Shown here: positions 1-9,903 of the stretch, piece after piece | Layout of the letters: every line of letters starts with the position of its first letter | Numbering within the stretch: position 1 is the stretch's first letter | Assembly: GCA_964019335.1 (NCBI GenBank) | Contig: OZ025664.1 | Span: 62,001-126,000, forward strand | Direction: 5' to 3' | Source of the DNA: Diplonema japonicum | Lineage: Eukaryota > Euglenozoa > Diplonemea > Diplonemida > Diplonemidae | Length of the DNA: 64,000 nt | Notes under the pieces: generated by a model | What the model saw: the letters and a program-made list of their open reading frames with translations, nothing else | Database searches by the model: none | Told to the model about the DNA's origin: nothing | Made by a program: the position numbers and the translations under genes

Positions 1-1294
1 GCACCACAGGGGAGCGTGGTGCACCCCCCCCAAGAGCTCCAAGAATCTGTTCTCCGTTGCGAGGTCCGCCAGTTGCACCCGCTTCTCGTCAGACGTGTCC
101 AGTTGTCGGAAGAGCTTCCGTCGCTTGATCTTGTGTGCAGGTGCATTCGACACAGGGAGGTCCTTTGCGATGTCTGACCACGAGCGAACCTTTGGGATCA
201 GTGTTTCTTCTCCTCCTTGTTCTTGTTGTTGTTCTTGTTGTTCTTGTTGTTGTTGGTGGTACTGTTGTCTCTGGGGAGATGGAGAAAAGGAAGAAGAAGA
301 AGGAGAAGGGGAAGGGGAACGAGAAGGAGAACGAGAAGAAAAGGTCCTTCCAAGGTAACCGCCCGTCTTCGCAAGCATCTCCTCCTCTCTCTCCTTCTGC
401 TCTTCTTCCTCTAGCTTCCTCACCTCTTCCTCGTCTGGAGGTGTGTCCAGGGTAACCGATCCCTTCACGTTTCTCCGCATGAACCCCACCTCTATGAACC
501 GGTTCCCTGCTGCTGCTCCGTACAAAGCCTCTGGAAGGTCCACCACTAGAATCTGCTGCGTGTTCACGTTCTTCACCCACACGAGCTTGTCCCCTAAAGC
601 AAGCCCCGACACCTCTGCTGGCTTCCCTGGTTCGACGCGGGTCACTGTCATGTCTGCTGAAATCCCCAATCCGAGAGATGCGGGGGTCACTGCGGGTTCC
701 CTTTTCTTCTTCTTCTTCTTCTTCCTCTTCCTCTTCTCGTCTTCTTCTTTTCCTCCACCACTGCAGTCGTCCTCATCGTCCCCAGGAGATCCCCGCAGTA
801 CCACAGGAGACGGGGTGAAGAACTCCTCCGCCTCGTCCAACCGCAGCCCCTTGTGGTCCGTCGTCCAACGCTCCTCCTCTGCGTTCCACACAACCCACGA
901 CCCCATCTCGTGCGGGAGCTTCTTGTTCTCGTGGCACTGCGCGCTCATCGCGACCCGCCGCCCCGTGAACGGGCTGTCCACTCCGACGGCGATCGCCCAG
1001 TGGCCCTCCTCGCCCCCTCTCAAAAGGTTGTACACCCGCCGCGTCCCCATCGCCCACACAGGCTTCCCGTTCACACGACGCCTCCCCGCGTACAGCACCT
1101 CGTACGTCCCCTCGATCTGAGGCTTCTCCTCGCACGTCACTGTTATCCGAGGCCACTCCTCTCCCCCGCTTGCTTGCTCCGTCGGCGTCTGTGTGTGGGG
1201 TGGTGTGTGTGGTGTGTTTCCTTTTGTTGATCCTTCATACCGTTGGCATTTCCCCCACACTCCCGCTGTCCTCACGCTCCACCGAGTCTCCCAT
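1..1294 (-). CDS. PDZ-domain scaffold-like protein with N-terminal Trp-rich module, 3' end outside window
   Basis: This minus-strand gene runs off the left edge. Its start ATG is at 1294-1292, with a possible trans-splice acceptor (CATCAG) just upstream. Exon 1 (1294-1241, 18 codons) joins exon 2 (1188 to the edge) across a 52-nt intron starting GTATG and ending CACAG. Residues ~30-125 form a Trp/Gly-rich module with the pattern VNGKPVW..., GHWAI..., LPHEM..W; it reminds me of an unnamed module in other protist proteins (memory only). Then come a Lys-rich linker encoded by an AAG/AAGA run, a PDZ-like domain (GLGIS...VEPGKPAEVSGLALGDKLVWV), an Asp/Glu-rich helix, Ser/Pro and Gln-rich low complexity, and a basic helical segment with no stop before the edge. 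The module and PDZ order suggest a scaffold; no enzymatic motif is seen. No other frame in this stretch gives a plausible protein. Confidence 0.72.
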
Positions 1295-2662
1295 TTTCCT
1301 TCCTGTTCTGATGTGCGTCAAAAAGCAATGGTTACTAACAATGAAAGTGGTGGAAACTGACAGGTCAAAGCCCGTATGAGGGAGTAAAAGGATAGATTAG
1401 CACATGGTGTTGTGGCTGCAAACAGCTCTTGTAGAAGGTGCAGAATGTGGGAGGAGGATGAGTAATTCTTGGCGCAACCAAACAGATTGTTGGGGGAGAG
1501 CCATGACGCGTGGTTTTTGGACCGGCATACTCTTCAGATTTGGCCTAAAAGGACGGGGGGGGGGGGGGGGGGGAACTATTTATCTAATTAGAACCAGATA
1601 CTCAGATTTTCACACTATCATGCATAACGAGTGTCGATAGTTCAGCGTGAAACCTGACATCTGATTTAACGTGGATACTATACTTTATTTAATTGGGTAT
1701 CGCACTTAAGGTGAAATGACAGGGGACGCAGCATATAAGGTTGGAACTGAATCCGAATCGTACGTCTCATTGATTACCTTGTATCCCGGATGCCGAAATT
1801 ACCAGGATCTCCAGTAATGCCTTAAGTGAAATGAAATCCCGATTAAATAAAAAAAGATTAAATTGTTTGTTATAAAACAAGAAGGCAGAGGCCAGTATCG
1901 TAGTTAAAGAAACATCGGCTTCGCCTACAGTTGAATGTTGTGTTGTTCAGAGACCGGTACAGGGACTGCAGGAAGATTTCCGCGCAGTCTGGACCTGACC
2001 TCTTGTTCAACACTTCCCCATCATATCCAGCCACGGCAACGGGAAGAGGTGTTGCCATGGATCACGAATGTGAAATACTAAAGGGGGAGTCCTGCATTGT
2101 ATATAGTTGCTTGCTAGCCTAAAAAAACAAATTTCGAAGAAAATAAAGAATGGTATCCCTTCAGGCACTCCTTTGCTTGGGGCGCTCCATGTTTAGGAGA
2201 GAAAAAAAAAGGGAGAAGAAAAAACTGAGCACCTCATGAGGCACTCGTTGCATTGTCATTGACAGGAGGATAGTGATAGAGACACAAAAGAGGGGGGAGA
2301 AAAGGAAATTATGCAGTTCATAGCATTTGGTGCTGGACCATAGTGTTTACACCACAGAGCAACTCGTACCTTCGAGGTACTAAGTTCCTAGATAAAGTGT
2401 TATGCTTATACTATTAGGTTAGCCATAGGTTGTGTTTATGAAATAACATAAAGAAACATTTAAAAGAAAATGTGGACTGAAGCTGCATCACTAGCAGTAC
2501 TGTTGAAGCATTAAAGGCTACCAGGGGTGAGCTATGTGTCACCCACCGGTAGCTTCTCGGAGGGTATGGAGGGGACAGAAGCTGAAACATAACGAAGTGT
2601 TGGCAAGGTGCTAAGGTACTCTAATAATAATTCTAGTTCGCATATTCAAAAGGGTCTCGAGA
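1295..2662. other. Intergenic spacer, no gene seen
   Basis: This is an AT-richer spacer between the RING-H2 gene and the PDZ gene. It contains a poly-G run near 1556-1574 and A-rich stretches. The short open frames on both strands lack domain features and acceptor-like context. It should hold the 3' UTR of the RING-H2 gene. Nothing else is recognisable. Confidence 0.5.
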
Positions 2663-3274
2663 TCAAGGAGAGGGTGGTTCGTTGTCTTCGTTCATTGTAC
2701 CCTCGTGTCTGTTGCTTTCCCCACTGGCGGTAGACATGACATCTGCAACTTCATTATGCACATCAATGACAGTGTCTTGATGAAGGCCTGCGAGAGGGTT
2801 GGCAGGGGGAACAGGAACATCGACAGGATGCCTACAAAGGGGGCAAGTGTTGGACGCTGTCTTGGTGCCTAAGAGCGACGACAGACAAGACGCGTGTAGG
2901 AAGTGACTACAGGGAAGCTTTACCCAAAGGTCTGTGCTGCCATAGGGGCTGGAGACTTCTTCAGCGACGGACTGCAGACAGATGCTGCAGTCGATCTGGG
3001 ATGCCTCCTCCCCTGTCACATTCACACTATACTTCACAATGAGTTCTTGAACCTCACTCTCCAGCACACTCTGATCTTTGACCCCGTTCGTGGCTATCGG
3101 GGCATTGTCCACAACAACCATCCTGCGCAGTCTCTGTCTCGTAGCTTCCAGGCTTTTCTTTTTCTCCTGCTCGAGCCTGCGCAGCCTCTTCACCCTTTTG
3201 CAAACCAGGAGTGCCCCAACGACCAAAATCACAAGGACAGATCCCAGTATCACAGGCAGTAGTATTAAAGACAT
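2663..3274 (-). CDS. Membrane-anchored RING-H2 finger protein (putative E3 ubiquitin ligase)
   Basis: The protein has 203 residues. Residues 3-24 are a single hydrophobic segment directly after the start, followed by a Lys/Arg-rich cytosolic stretch (stop-transfer, type III or signal-anchor topology). A RING-H2 finger follows with all eight ligands visible: C96, C99, C122, H124, H127, C130, C144, C147, in the order C-C-C-H-H-C-C-C. The spacing C-x2-C-x22-C-x-H-x2-H-x2-C-x13-C-x2-C fits the ATL/RNF-like class. The tail is acidic and Ser-rich. By family knowledge such proteins recruit E2-ubiquitin and modify membrane-associated substrates; the substrate is unknown. The start is supported by a CACACAG acceptor about 19 nt upstream. 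It ends the minus-strand block before a 1.4-kb spacer. Confidence 0.82.
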   Translation of the reverse strand: MSLILLPVILGSVLVILVVGALLVCKRVKRLRRLEQEKKKSLEATRQRLRRMVVVDNAPIATNGVKDQSVLESEVQELIVKYSVNVTGEEASQIDCSICLQSVAEEVSSPYGSTDLWVKLPCSHFLHASCLSSLLGTKTASNTCPLCRHPVDVPVPPANPLAGLHQDTVIDVHNEVADVMSTASGESNRHEGTMNEDNEPPSP

Positions 3275-3331
3275 GTTGAAGCAAAGTGCAAATCTGTGTG
3301 TTTTACTTTAAATGAAGGGAAAGAGTAATTT

Positions 3332-4162
3332 TTACTGAGCGCTGGTTGGACCAGACTCCGAACTTAATATCTCGTCAGAAAGCTCCTGGAGTCTCTCTAC
3401 TTCTCGCATTCGCTTCTGGCACCCAAGCTTGCTCACATCGCTCCTCAGTGCATCAATGACGTCTTCGCTGTCATCGACTGTAGCCACAATGCCTTTGGCA
3501 GGAGAGCCCAGCAAGCACGCCAGAGTTGTCTGGGCTCCGTTGAAAGTGAATGGAATGTGCATGAGGAACTCAGGCACAGCACCAGACAGGTACAGGCCAT
3601 AAAGGTGTTGAAGACCCGGGTTTGGCGTTTGTCCCACAGTCTGGGCACGTTTAGATTGTTCCAACAGTTTCTGTACATTCAAACCCTCATGCAACCGTTT
3701 CCTGAGTTGTCTCTGCAAATTGAGCAGACGGGGGGTCTGATATTTTCTCATCTTCGTAGCTTGCTTTATCGAAACCTTTGGGTATGCTCTCTGTAGCTCC
3801 ACCTCTGCTTCTTTGTATTCTTTCATGACCCCTTTCCGAAGTTTCTCGCACACTTCCTCCAGCATTTCTGTGTCCTCCCACAGTACACGGCCACCTCCTA
3901 TCCCAAGGAACTTCCTCAGCTCGTCTTCCGTTTTCTTGAACAAGCCACCGCATTCCAATGTCTCCCGAAGTGCAACGTCCCCTAAGACAAGCATTGCACG
4001 CACATCCCCTGACCACTGTGCGATCACATTGGTCATCTTGACTGTCATCATCGACTGCAATTCACGGTTGCCCGCCACTGGCCGCGAGAGTAGTCTGCTC
4101 ACAGTCACGGGCGCCTCTTCTTGCAACTCTTTCAACACAAGTTGATAGGCCATGCTGCCCAT
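3332..4162 (-). CDS. Conserved-looking hypothetical protein, 276 aa
   Basis: I do not recognise this family. The protein is mostly helical and soluble in appearance, with alternating charged and hydrophobic heptad-like stretches (residues ~85-165, rich in Lys/Glu/Arg) and a more hydrophobic middle (~185-225) that is too polar for a membrane span. There are no Cys/His metal motifs, no P-loop and no signal peptide. The stop lies only 58 nt upstream of the RING-H2 start codon in the transcript direction, typical of tight polycistronic spacing here. A CAG acceptor sits in the leader before the ATG at 4162. Codon use and G/C at third positions resemble neighbouring genes, which supports it being real. 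Confidence 0.68.
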   Translation of the reverse strand: MGSMAYQLVLKELQEEAPVTVSRLLSRPVAGNRELQSMMTVKMTNVIAQWSGDVRAMLVLGDVALRETLECGGLFKKTEDELRKFLGIGGGRVLWEDTEMLEEVCEKLRKGVMKEYKEAEVELQRAYPKVSIKQATKMRKYQTPRLLNLQRQLRKRLHEGLNVQKLLEQSKRAQTVGQTPNPGLQHLYGLYLSGAVPEFLMHIPFTFNGAQTTLACLLGSPAKGIVATVDDSEDVIDALRSDVSKLGCQKRMREVERLQELSDEILSSESGPTSAQ

Positions 4163-4438
4163 GTTAACCCCAGCACTAGGCCCTGGGCGTTAAATGGACG
4201 ATTTATTCAGAAAGATAAACAGACGGGTTAGCTTGATGCAAACGTAAAATGCAAAAGTAACTCAGTAACTACTATCCAGCTCATAAGCAGCCTGGGTATT
4301 GTTCCGATAGTACTCAGGCTCAGGTTCTTTTCAATTCTGTTCCTTCCGAGGTGCATCAGGCAACGAAGCCAGGGCAACAGAATCACCGGGCTATAAGTTT
4401 TTTGTGACTCAGTTGCATATATGCAACATGCTGTTAGC

Positions 4439-5692
4439 TCAGCCTTCCGCAGTTCTTTTAGCAGGTACACCAGTGTTTTGAGGGTCAAAAACAGCTGTGA
4501 TGTTAGTAAAGAAACTGTGCACCAGGTCGCGTTCCGACTGCGGCCCCCTCATGAGCGGGCCCGGGCATGTCATGCGCGCTTCTTTGATGGTTGCCCAATG
4601 TGCCTTGGCAGCATCCTCGTCACACGTGCTACCCGGCCGCAAAGCAAGACCGTTGCAGATGTGGTTGTACATAACGTCGCCAATCATACGTGTGGCGGGA
4701 CTCGTGTAGTGGTAGCCATCTGTGGTCAGGCCGTGCGCATGGCGTGTGATCTCCGTTACATCCAGGACGCTCACACCAGGTACACAGTCGGCTATCTTCG
4801 CAAGCGCTTTCCTGTAGTAGGACGCTTTCACAGGGTGGTTGCAGAGATATGGCGGCGAGTCAGCGCCGTGTACGAATCTAGTCTTCTTGTGAGACAGCCA
4901 GTACATCGGGAATAGGATCATCTCCGCTCCAGGCTTCATCAATGCTTTAATGTCCTGTACTCTCTTTTTGTGTTTTTCGTAAAATGTCACCAACGGTGTG
5001 ACATGGCTTGACATGTCCCACATGCCGCCTCCCAGAAGCACGTAGTCCGCCTCTCTGACTCTATCCTTAGCGTATGGAAGGTCAAAAGTGCCCTCGCTAG
5101 TTGCATGGTACTGCCACATGAAGTCAAATTTACCTGCTTGCAGGCCGTCCTCAGAGGTGATGTTGTTGTGCATAATGAAGAGGTCAACGTACGTCAGCAT
5201 CCTAGGATTGTGCTGTGGTTTCAAGAATTGTTTTTTCAGAGTCGTCTCTGTTGCGTTCAGAGCGAATGCACCAAAGTCTTGCACCACGTTCCGGCTGAGA
5301 GAATCACCAAACCACGCCACCTTCACCTTAGATAAACATCTGCGTATGTCTGAAGGTGGTATTTCAGCATCTAGCACTGCTGGGAGCTTGCATTGATCGG
5401 GCACCCATTTGATGCGTACGTTTTGGTTCGCAGAAGCGTTACCAATACCCCAGTCAATTCTACCCGGATACAGTGAATCGAGGGTCTTGCATGGGACGTT
5501 GTGGTTGATGTTGCGGGTCGGCTCAGGAGTTGCCTCAAGAGTGGGTATTATATTAGGCTTGGGGAGTGAGATCTCACGCACAAGTGGCATGTTGGGCACT
5601 CGTCGTCGCACTGCACCCTGGGTCATGGTGTTGTACATCATGCAAAGACAGTAGCCGAAGGCGATCAAAGCAACATTCTTGAATTTTGACAT
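4439..5692 (-). CDS. SGNH/PC-esterase-like type II membrane protein
   Basis: The protein has 417 residues. The open frame extends 24 codons further upstream, but a strong trans-splice acceptor (TTTACTTGCAG) ends 15 nt before the ATG at 5692, so that ATG is chosen. A short N-terminal signal-anchor (residues ~6-20) precedes a Pro-rich stem and a lumenal domain. The SGNH nucleophile motif GDS is at residues 129-131 within WFGDSLSRN, and the distal Asp/His pair is D325 and H328 (DGYH). GDS..R plus a late DxxH is the arrangement of the PMR5/TBL/CAS1-like PC-esterase group, which transfers or removes acetyl groups on glycans in the Golgi. The precise substrate is inference. Several N-x-S/T sites fit a lumenal location. 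Confidence 0.7.
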   Translation of the reverse strand: MSKFKNVALIAFGYCLCMMYNTMTQGAVRRRVPNMPLVREISLPKPNIIPTLEATPEPTRNINHNVPCKTLDSLYPGRIDWGIGNASANQNVRIKWVPDQCKLPAVLDAEIPPSDIRRCLSKVKVAWFGDSLSRNVVQDFGAFALNATETTLKKQFLKPQHNPRMLTYVDLFIMHNNITSEDGLQAGKFDFMWQYHATSEGTFDLPYAKDRVREADYVLLGGGMWDMSSHVTPLVTFYEKHKKRVQDIKALMKPGAEMILFPMYWLSHKKTRFVHGADSPPYLCNHPVKASYYRKALAKIADCVPGVSVLDVTEITRHAHGLTTDGYHYTSPATRMIGDVMYNHICNGLALRPGSTCDEDAAKAHWATIKEARMTCPGPLMRGPQSERDLVHSFFTNITAVFDPQNTGVPAKRTAEG

Positions 5693-5849
5693 TGATATAA
5701 TGTACTTCTGCAAGTAAATTGGGAGCAAACCAGCAAGTTTGAAGGAATGAAAAAACTGGCGCACAGCCTCAAAGAAACTAAACTCATCTGCCCACCACGT
5801 GCTGTGTAATGCGTTTCTGACCGCAGTCCGTTGATGACATCAGCAACAT

Positions 5850-6213
5850 CTATCCTTTACTGCCAAAGAGCGTCCCAGACACTCTTGCTCCGAGTGCCCA
5901 CTTCACACCGTCGGTCACAGGTGCGAGATGGCCCCAACACCACTGGCCTGACCGCTTCTCTTTTGCACGCACCTTTTGCTCTTGCTCCTGTTTTTGTAAC
6001 TTCCGGTCCTCAATGGCCCTGAGGCGCTCTTGTTCCACCCTGCGGTGTGGTGTTTTGCGTGCGGTATGCATACTTGAACTCGTTGGCATATCTGTCAACC
6101 AGCGAGAACGCACTCTGGTATCTTTTCTTCTCCTCGTTGTCATCGTCATTCCCACCAAACTCTTGTGCATAGTTCAATGACTGTCCCCCGCCCCCTGTCA
6201 GGTTCAGGGACAT
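5850..6213 (-). CDS. Small hypothetical protein (109 aa) with one intron
   Basis: Two short frames join into one protein when a 34-nt intron (6073-6040, GTATGC...CGCAG) is removed. Exon 1 is 6213-6074 and exon 2 is 6039-5850, together 330 nt. The N-terminal half is Gly/Asn/Asp-rich followed by an amphipathic helix (residues ~25-75) rich in Gln, Glu and Lys; the C-terminal ~30 residues contain Trp/Gly and end in a basic GSKG tail. The split codon rebuilds Lys, and the intron border sequences match the other introns of this window, so I regard the gene as real. No family is recognised. The stop is 158 nt from the next gene's start, which fits the cluster. Confidence 0.6.
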
Positions 6214-6448
6214 TGGCTCTCGTGTATCCTAAGGTGAGCTGGAGAAGTTGGAGGTGATCCAAGAGGGTGAAAAGAAATAAAAAATGAAATGAAAAGAGTG
6301 ATGGTTGGAAGGGCATTATGTTTCAATATGGTATGAAGAAAAGAAAAATCAAGGCGAAAAAAAAAAAGAAAAGTGACAAAAAAAAAAATCCTTTCTTGTA
6401 TTCTCACTGCCCATCCACACTCCTCATTTATATGGCCCCACACTACAT

Positions 6449-7060
6449 CTATTTCTTGTGCTTCTTCTTGTCGAGCTTCCTGAGGTAGAAGGCGAGCTCA
6501 GCACCCTCGAGGAGGTACCCATCGGCCCTGCCCACCTGACCGGGGCGCGAGGCGATCCTGGCGAGGACCTTACCACCCTTGACCTGGTCCTCAAGAGCCT
6601 TCTCGATCTTCGAGTCACCGATGCGCGAAGCCCACCTCTTCTTCTTGGAGTCGCTGATGGTCTCGGCAACCTTGTCGGTGGCACGCTTCTTACCGAGGAG
6701 GACCCCGTAGCGTTTGTAGTACCACTGCCTGAAAGGGGAAGAGTCGATGGTGAGGACGGCACCCTTTACGATGGCCTTGGTCCTGATCATTTCGTTGCTG
6801 GTGGCGTTGTACACAACATCCAAGATCCTGGACTTCTTGGTGATGGACTGGCTTCCCCACGCGAAGTTACCGTGGTCAAGACGGAGAGCACGGAACTTCT
6901 TGTTTCCACCCCTGCACCTGATAGTGGTCACACGCACGTTGGCCGCGAGCTTGGTGGCGGCAGGGAGACGACCGAGTTCGTACTTCCTCTTCTTCGAGTG
7001 GATCTTGCGCTTCCCACCGGTCACACGACGCTTGTGGAGCCTGCTGCGAGTGATACCCAT
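6449..7060 (-). CDS. RPS8: 40S ribosomal protein S8 (eS8), copy 1
   Basis: This is a full-length 203-residue eS8. The conserved N-terminus begins MGITR and continues with the basic HKRRVTGGK and KKRKYELGR blocks, then RGGNKKFRALRLD, ILDVVYNATSNE and a lysine-rich end (KKKHKK). It is a structural component of the small ribosomal subunit. There is no intron. The length matches eukaryotic eS8, including the eukaryote-specific insertion. A CGCAG acceptor lies about 20 nt upstream. The coding sequence is identical to the copy at 9292-9903, but the flanks differ outside the CDS and about 14 nt of 3' sequence. Confidence 0.96.
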   Translation of the reverse strand: MGITRSRLHKRRVTGGKRKIHSKKRKYELGRLPAATKLAANVRVTTIRCRGGNKKFRALRLDHGNFAWGSQSITKKSRILDVVYNATSNEMIRTKAIVKGAVLTIDSSPFRQWYYKRYGVLLGKKRATDKVAETISDSKKKRWASRIGDSKIEKALEDQVKGGKVLARIASRPGQVGRADGYLLEGAELAFYLRKLDKKKHKK

Positions 7061-7119
7061 TTTTGTAGTTAAGCCCTTCCTTCTGCGTAAGTGCTATTAC
7101 AAGAATATAAAAATAATAA

Positions 7120-7193
7120 ATATATGAGATAAAGGAGGCTGGTGTTGGCGGCGCCCTGCACAAGAACTGTCTACTTGATTACAGGGGGTGCAA
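7120..7193 (+). repeat. Fragment of dispersed repeat family R1
   Basis: This piece matches the start of family R1: a TATATGAG..AAAGGAGG segment, the core CTGCACAAGAACTGTC, then TTGATTACAGGGGGTGCA. The similarity stops abruptly after 7193. It lies 60 bp upstream of RPS8 copy 1. Confidence 0.7.
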
Positions 7194-7609
7194 TTTTCAC
7201 CTAGCTGATGAAGTGTCAAAATCAGACACTGGTCATCGGTGTTGGTGTTGCAGGAGAGATGCCGAAGCCGTGGAGTTGTAACAAAGCAGCACCCAGCCCG
7301 GATAGATCAGAGGTGGAGAACAATTTAAGAGTTTTCCCTGGTCGTAAAGATGGAAAGCAAAAACACGTTTTATGCTAAAGGCTTTTCCTTTTTTTTTTTT
7401 TTTTTTTTTCTTCTCCTTTGGTTGCCAGTCCTCGGGATTCTTTTTTTTTCTTTTTTTTTTTTTTTTTTATTTCACTCTTCAGAAACTACTTCACGCACTG
7501 GGGGGCCCATTACTTCACGCTAAATCTCATTACTTCACGGTGAAATAATGGCCTGTTTTCCGTGAAGTAATAGGGGGTTTCCGTTAAATAATATGCCTCG
7601 GTAGGCCAA

Positions 7610-7750
7610 TTTTTGCCTCGGTTCGGTTCCCAGTGGGGCTACTTTTTCCTCTCAGTTTGCTATTTCCCCCCAGGTTCAGCTCAATTGGCCAACTTTTGCC
7701 TCGGCTCAGTTCCAAGTTGGACTACTTTTTCCTCCCAATTTGCCCACTTT
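7610..7750 (+). repeat. Imperfect ~65-bp tandem duplication
   Basis: Two adjacent units share GGCCAA(T/C)TTTTGCCTCGG, a CAGTTCC/CGGTTCC segment and CTACTTTTTCCTC, differing by scattered substitutions. They occupy roughly 7612-7675 and 7684-7747. No coding or RNA signature is seen. Confidence 0.5.
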
Positions 7751-8326
7751 TGGCTAGGCCTTGTTCCCAGTTTCTGTGGGTAACTCTTCTGTGGGTAAGG
7801 GTAACTTAGTCAGCTTACCCAAGCACCCCAAAAGACTTCAAAATATCGAAGCAGCAGAAAAAAAGGAGCCAGCAGCCGCGCTAGGTATGGGAAGGCCTGA
7901 TTAGAGATGGTGACAGTGGCAATGCCACTGTAACAACTTGTATTGTAACCTTTGTAACCCCTCTCTTGTTGTACCCCTTGTCACCCTGTTGTGCCCCTCG
8001 TGGTGAAGTAACTTCAGAGTGTCGTGAAATAAAACCACTTACCTACCACCAAGTGCTTTACCGACCTCTCGAGGTAACGGTAAAGTCATTACTTGTTGGC
8101 AGTAAATAGTTATTTTTTTTTTTTATTGATGCACATGGGGGAAGAGGGTTGTTGGGGTTTATGTTATGTTTCTTTCTTTCCTTTTTTTCTTTTTTCTTTC
8201 TATTTGTTTACACTTGATTTGTTTTCTTCCTGCTGCCTTTTGATTAGTTTGCTAGGTAAACGGCTAGTCGGTGGTTTCCTAAAGCTCGCTCATCGACCAC
8301 ATAAGGGGCTTGAGTGCATGTACACG

Positions 8327-8645
8327 TAATAAATATGAGTTAAAGGAGGCCGGTGTTGGTGGCGCCCTGCACAAGGACTAGCTACTTGATTACAGGGGGC
8401 GCACCACTTCTGCGTTCCGCGCCGTGTTCTTAATGCGCGCGGATTACATTTCAACCCCAGCCGGGGTGTCCCGGGTAACCAAGATTTGGCGCTTGTAGTT
8501 TGCTGCCTGTTCGTCACCCTGAGCATCTGCATTATGTTCTTCCACTCAGGCGCTACTGGTGAATCACCGACGTGGAGGTCAACAGCGAACAACACATTTG
8601 ATGTCTTTCTTATATTTTCATGTTATCCCCACCACCTGACATGTA
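8327..8645 (+). repeat. Near-complete copy of dispersed repeat family R1
   Basis: This ~320-bp copy contains the whole order of R1 landmarks: GAGTTAAAGGAGGCCGGTG, CTGCACAAGGACT, TTGATTACAGGGGG, CAACCCCAGCC, GGGTAACCAAGATT, CACCCTGAGCATCTGC, GGTCAACAGCGAACAACAC and CCCCACCACCTGA. It lacks the TGTAGCTTCTTC subrepeat part. It is the only near-complete plus-orientation copy outside the strand-switch island and lies between the two RPS8 genes. Confidence 0.8.
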
Positions 8646-9291
8646 ACAAAAACACATGGACAGGATCCGTCCTGCGGCAGCTCTGTCTCGGCTGAGGCGC
8701 TGTTACGGCGAATACCAACCCTCCAAGTCTCAGGTCCCGGTGCAGCACTTCATCCAGTAGGCATTCGTCGGGGGTCGTCAAAATAGACACTCACTATACA
8801 CCAGGGGGGAAAAAAAAGCGCTCTTCATGGATGGTGAAAACGCAAGTGGGAGACACTCGCCCAAAAGGAAACCTCGGCACTTGCAGATTGAATATCTGGT
8901 TGCAGAGACTGCACATGCAACAGAGGAGCATTCGACATCTTTAGACATGGTAAGAGGGAACTTTCTCCGCAAACACCGCCCAGAACACAACATGAGGCAT
9001 CAAAGCACCTGATGGCTTCTGGTCTGTGTCTTGACTCGTCGCCGTTTCAGCCGCATCCGACTTTGTGTCAACGGGCCACTGGGCACCATTTCTTCTTTTT
9101 TTGCCTGTTGTGCTTTTATTTGCTTGTGGTATAAGAATGCTGTCAATGAAAGAAGGAAGAAAGAAAAAAGAAGTTGATGTTTTACCTTATTTTCTAATTC
9201 TTTTCTCTTTTGTTTCAATTTTCAATTTTTTTGATTTTTTTTTAAGGTTTTAAAAGCTAACGCTGTTTGGGTATTCACTCAGCTACTACAT

Positions 9292-9903
9292 CTATTTCTT
9301 GTGCTTCTTCTTGTCGAGCTTCCTGAGGTAGAAGGCGAGCTCAGCACCCTCGAGGAGGTACCCATCGGCCCTGCCCACCTGACCGGGGCGCGAGGCGATC
9401 CTGGCGAGGACCTTACCACCCTTGACCTGGTCCTCAAGAGCCTTCTCGATCTTCGAGTCACCGATGCGCGAAGCCCACCTCTTCTTCTTGGAGTCGCTGA
9501 TGGTCTCGGCAACCTTGTCGGTGGCACGCTTCTTACCGAGGAGGACCCCGTAGCGTTTGTAGTACCACTGCCTGAAAGGGGAAGAGTCGATGGTGAGGAC
9601 GGCACCCTTTACGATGGCCTTGGTCCTGATCATTTCGTTGCTGGTGGCGTTGTACACAACATCCAAGATCCTGGACTTCTTGGTGATGGACTGGCTTCCC
9701 CACGCGAAGTTACCGTGGTCAAGACGGAGAGCACGGAACTTCTTGTTTCCACCCCTGCACCTGATAGTGGTCACACGCACGTTGGCCGCGAGCTTGGTGG
9801 CGGCAGGGAGACGACCGAGTTCGTACTTCCTCTTCTTCGAGTGGATCTTGCGCTTCCCACCGGTCACACGACGCTTGTGGAGCCTGCTGCGAGTGATACC
9901 CAT
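9292..9903 (-). CDS. RPS8: 40S ribosomal protein S8 (eS8), copy 2
   Basis: This second intact copy encodes the same 203 residues as 6449-7060. All reading frames over the segment translate identically in both copies, so the nucleotide sequences are identical or practically so. The leader differs: here the ATG is preceded on the mRNA strand by a different A/T-rich sequence, with identity ending within 4 nt of the start codon. At the 3' side identity extends about 14 nt past the stop. Both copies look expressible. Limits this close to the CDS point to gene conversion or a very recent CDS-restricted duplication rather than simple tandem duplication of a locus with its regulatory flanks. Confidence 0.95.
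   Translation of the reverse strand: MGITRSRLHKRRVTGGKRKIHSKKRKYELGRLPAATKLAANVRVTTIRCRGGNKKFRALRLDHGNFAWGSQSITKKSRILDVVYNATSNEMIRTKAIVKGAVLTIDSSPFRQWYYKRYGVLLGKKRATDKVAETISDSKKKRWASRIGDSKIEKALEDQVKGGKVLARIASRPGQVGRADGYLLEGAELAFYLRKLDKKKHKK

Larger units (their letters stand above)
7061..9291. other. Spacer between the two RPS8 copies, repeat-bearing
   Basis: No credible gene is seen. It contains two pieces of the dispersed repeat family described at 13987-15340 (7120-7193 and 8327-8645), two poly-T/poly-pyrimidine tracts (7388-7475), a cluster of ATTACTTCAC/GTGAAATAAT inverted motifs near 7510-7590 and an imperfect ~65-bp tandem duplication. The only longer plus-strand frame (8827-9012, 61 codons) runs against the direction of the cluster and has no acceptor or domain. 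Confidence 0.55.

Noticed and set aside
8827-9012. 61-codon plus-strand gene
   Set aside because: It is opposite to the direction of the cluster, with no acceptor of normal quality and no recognisable domain.
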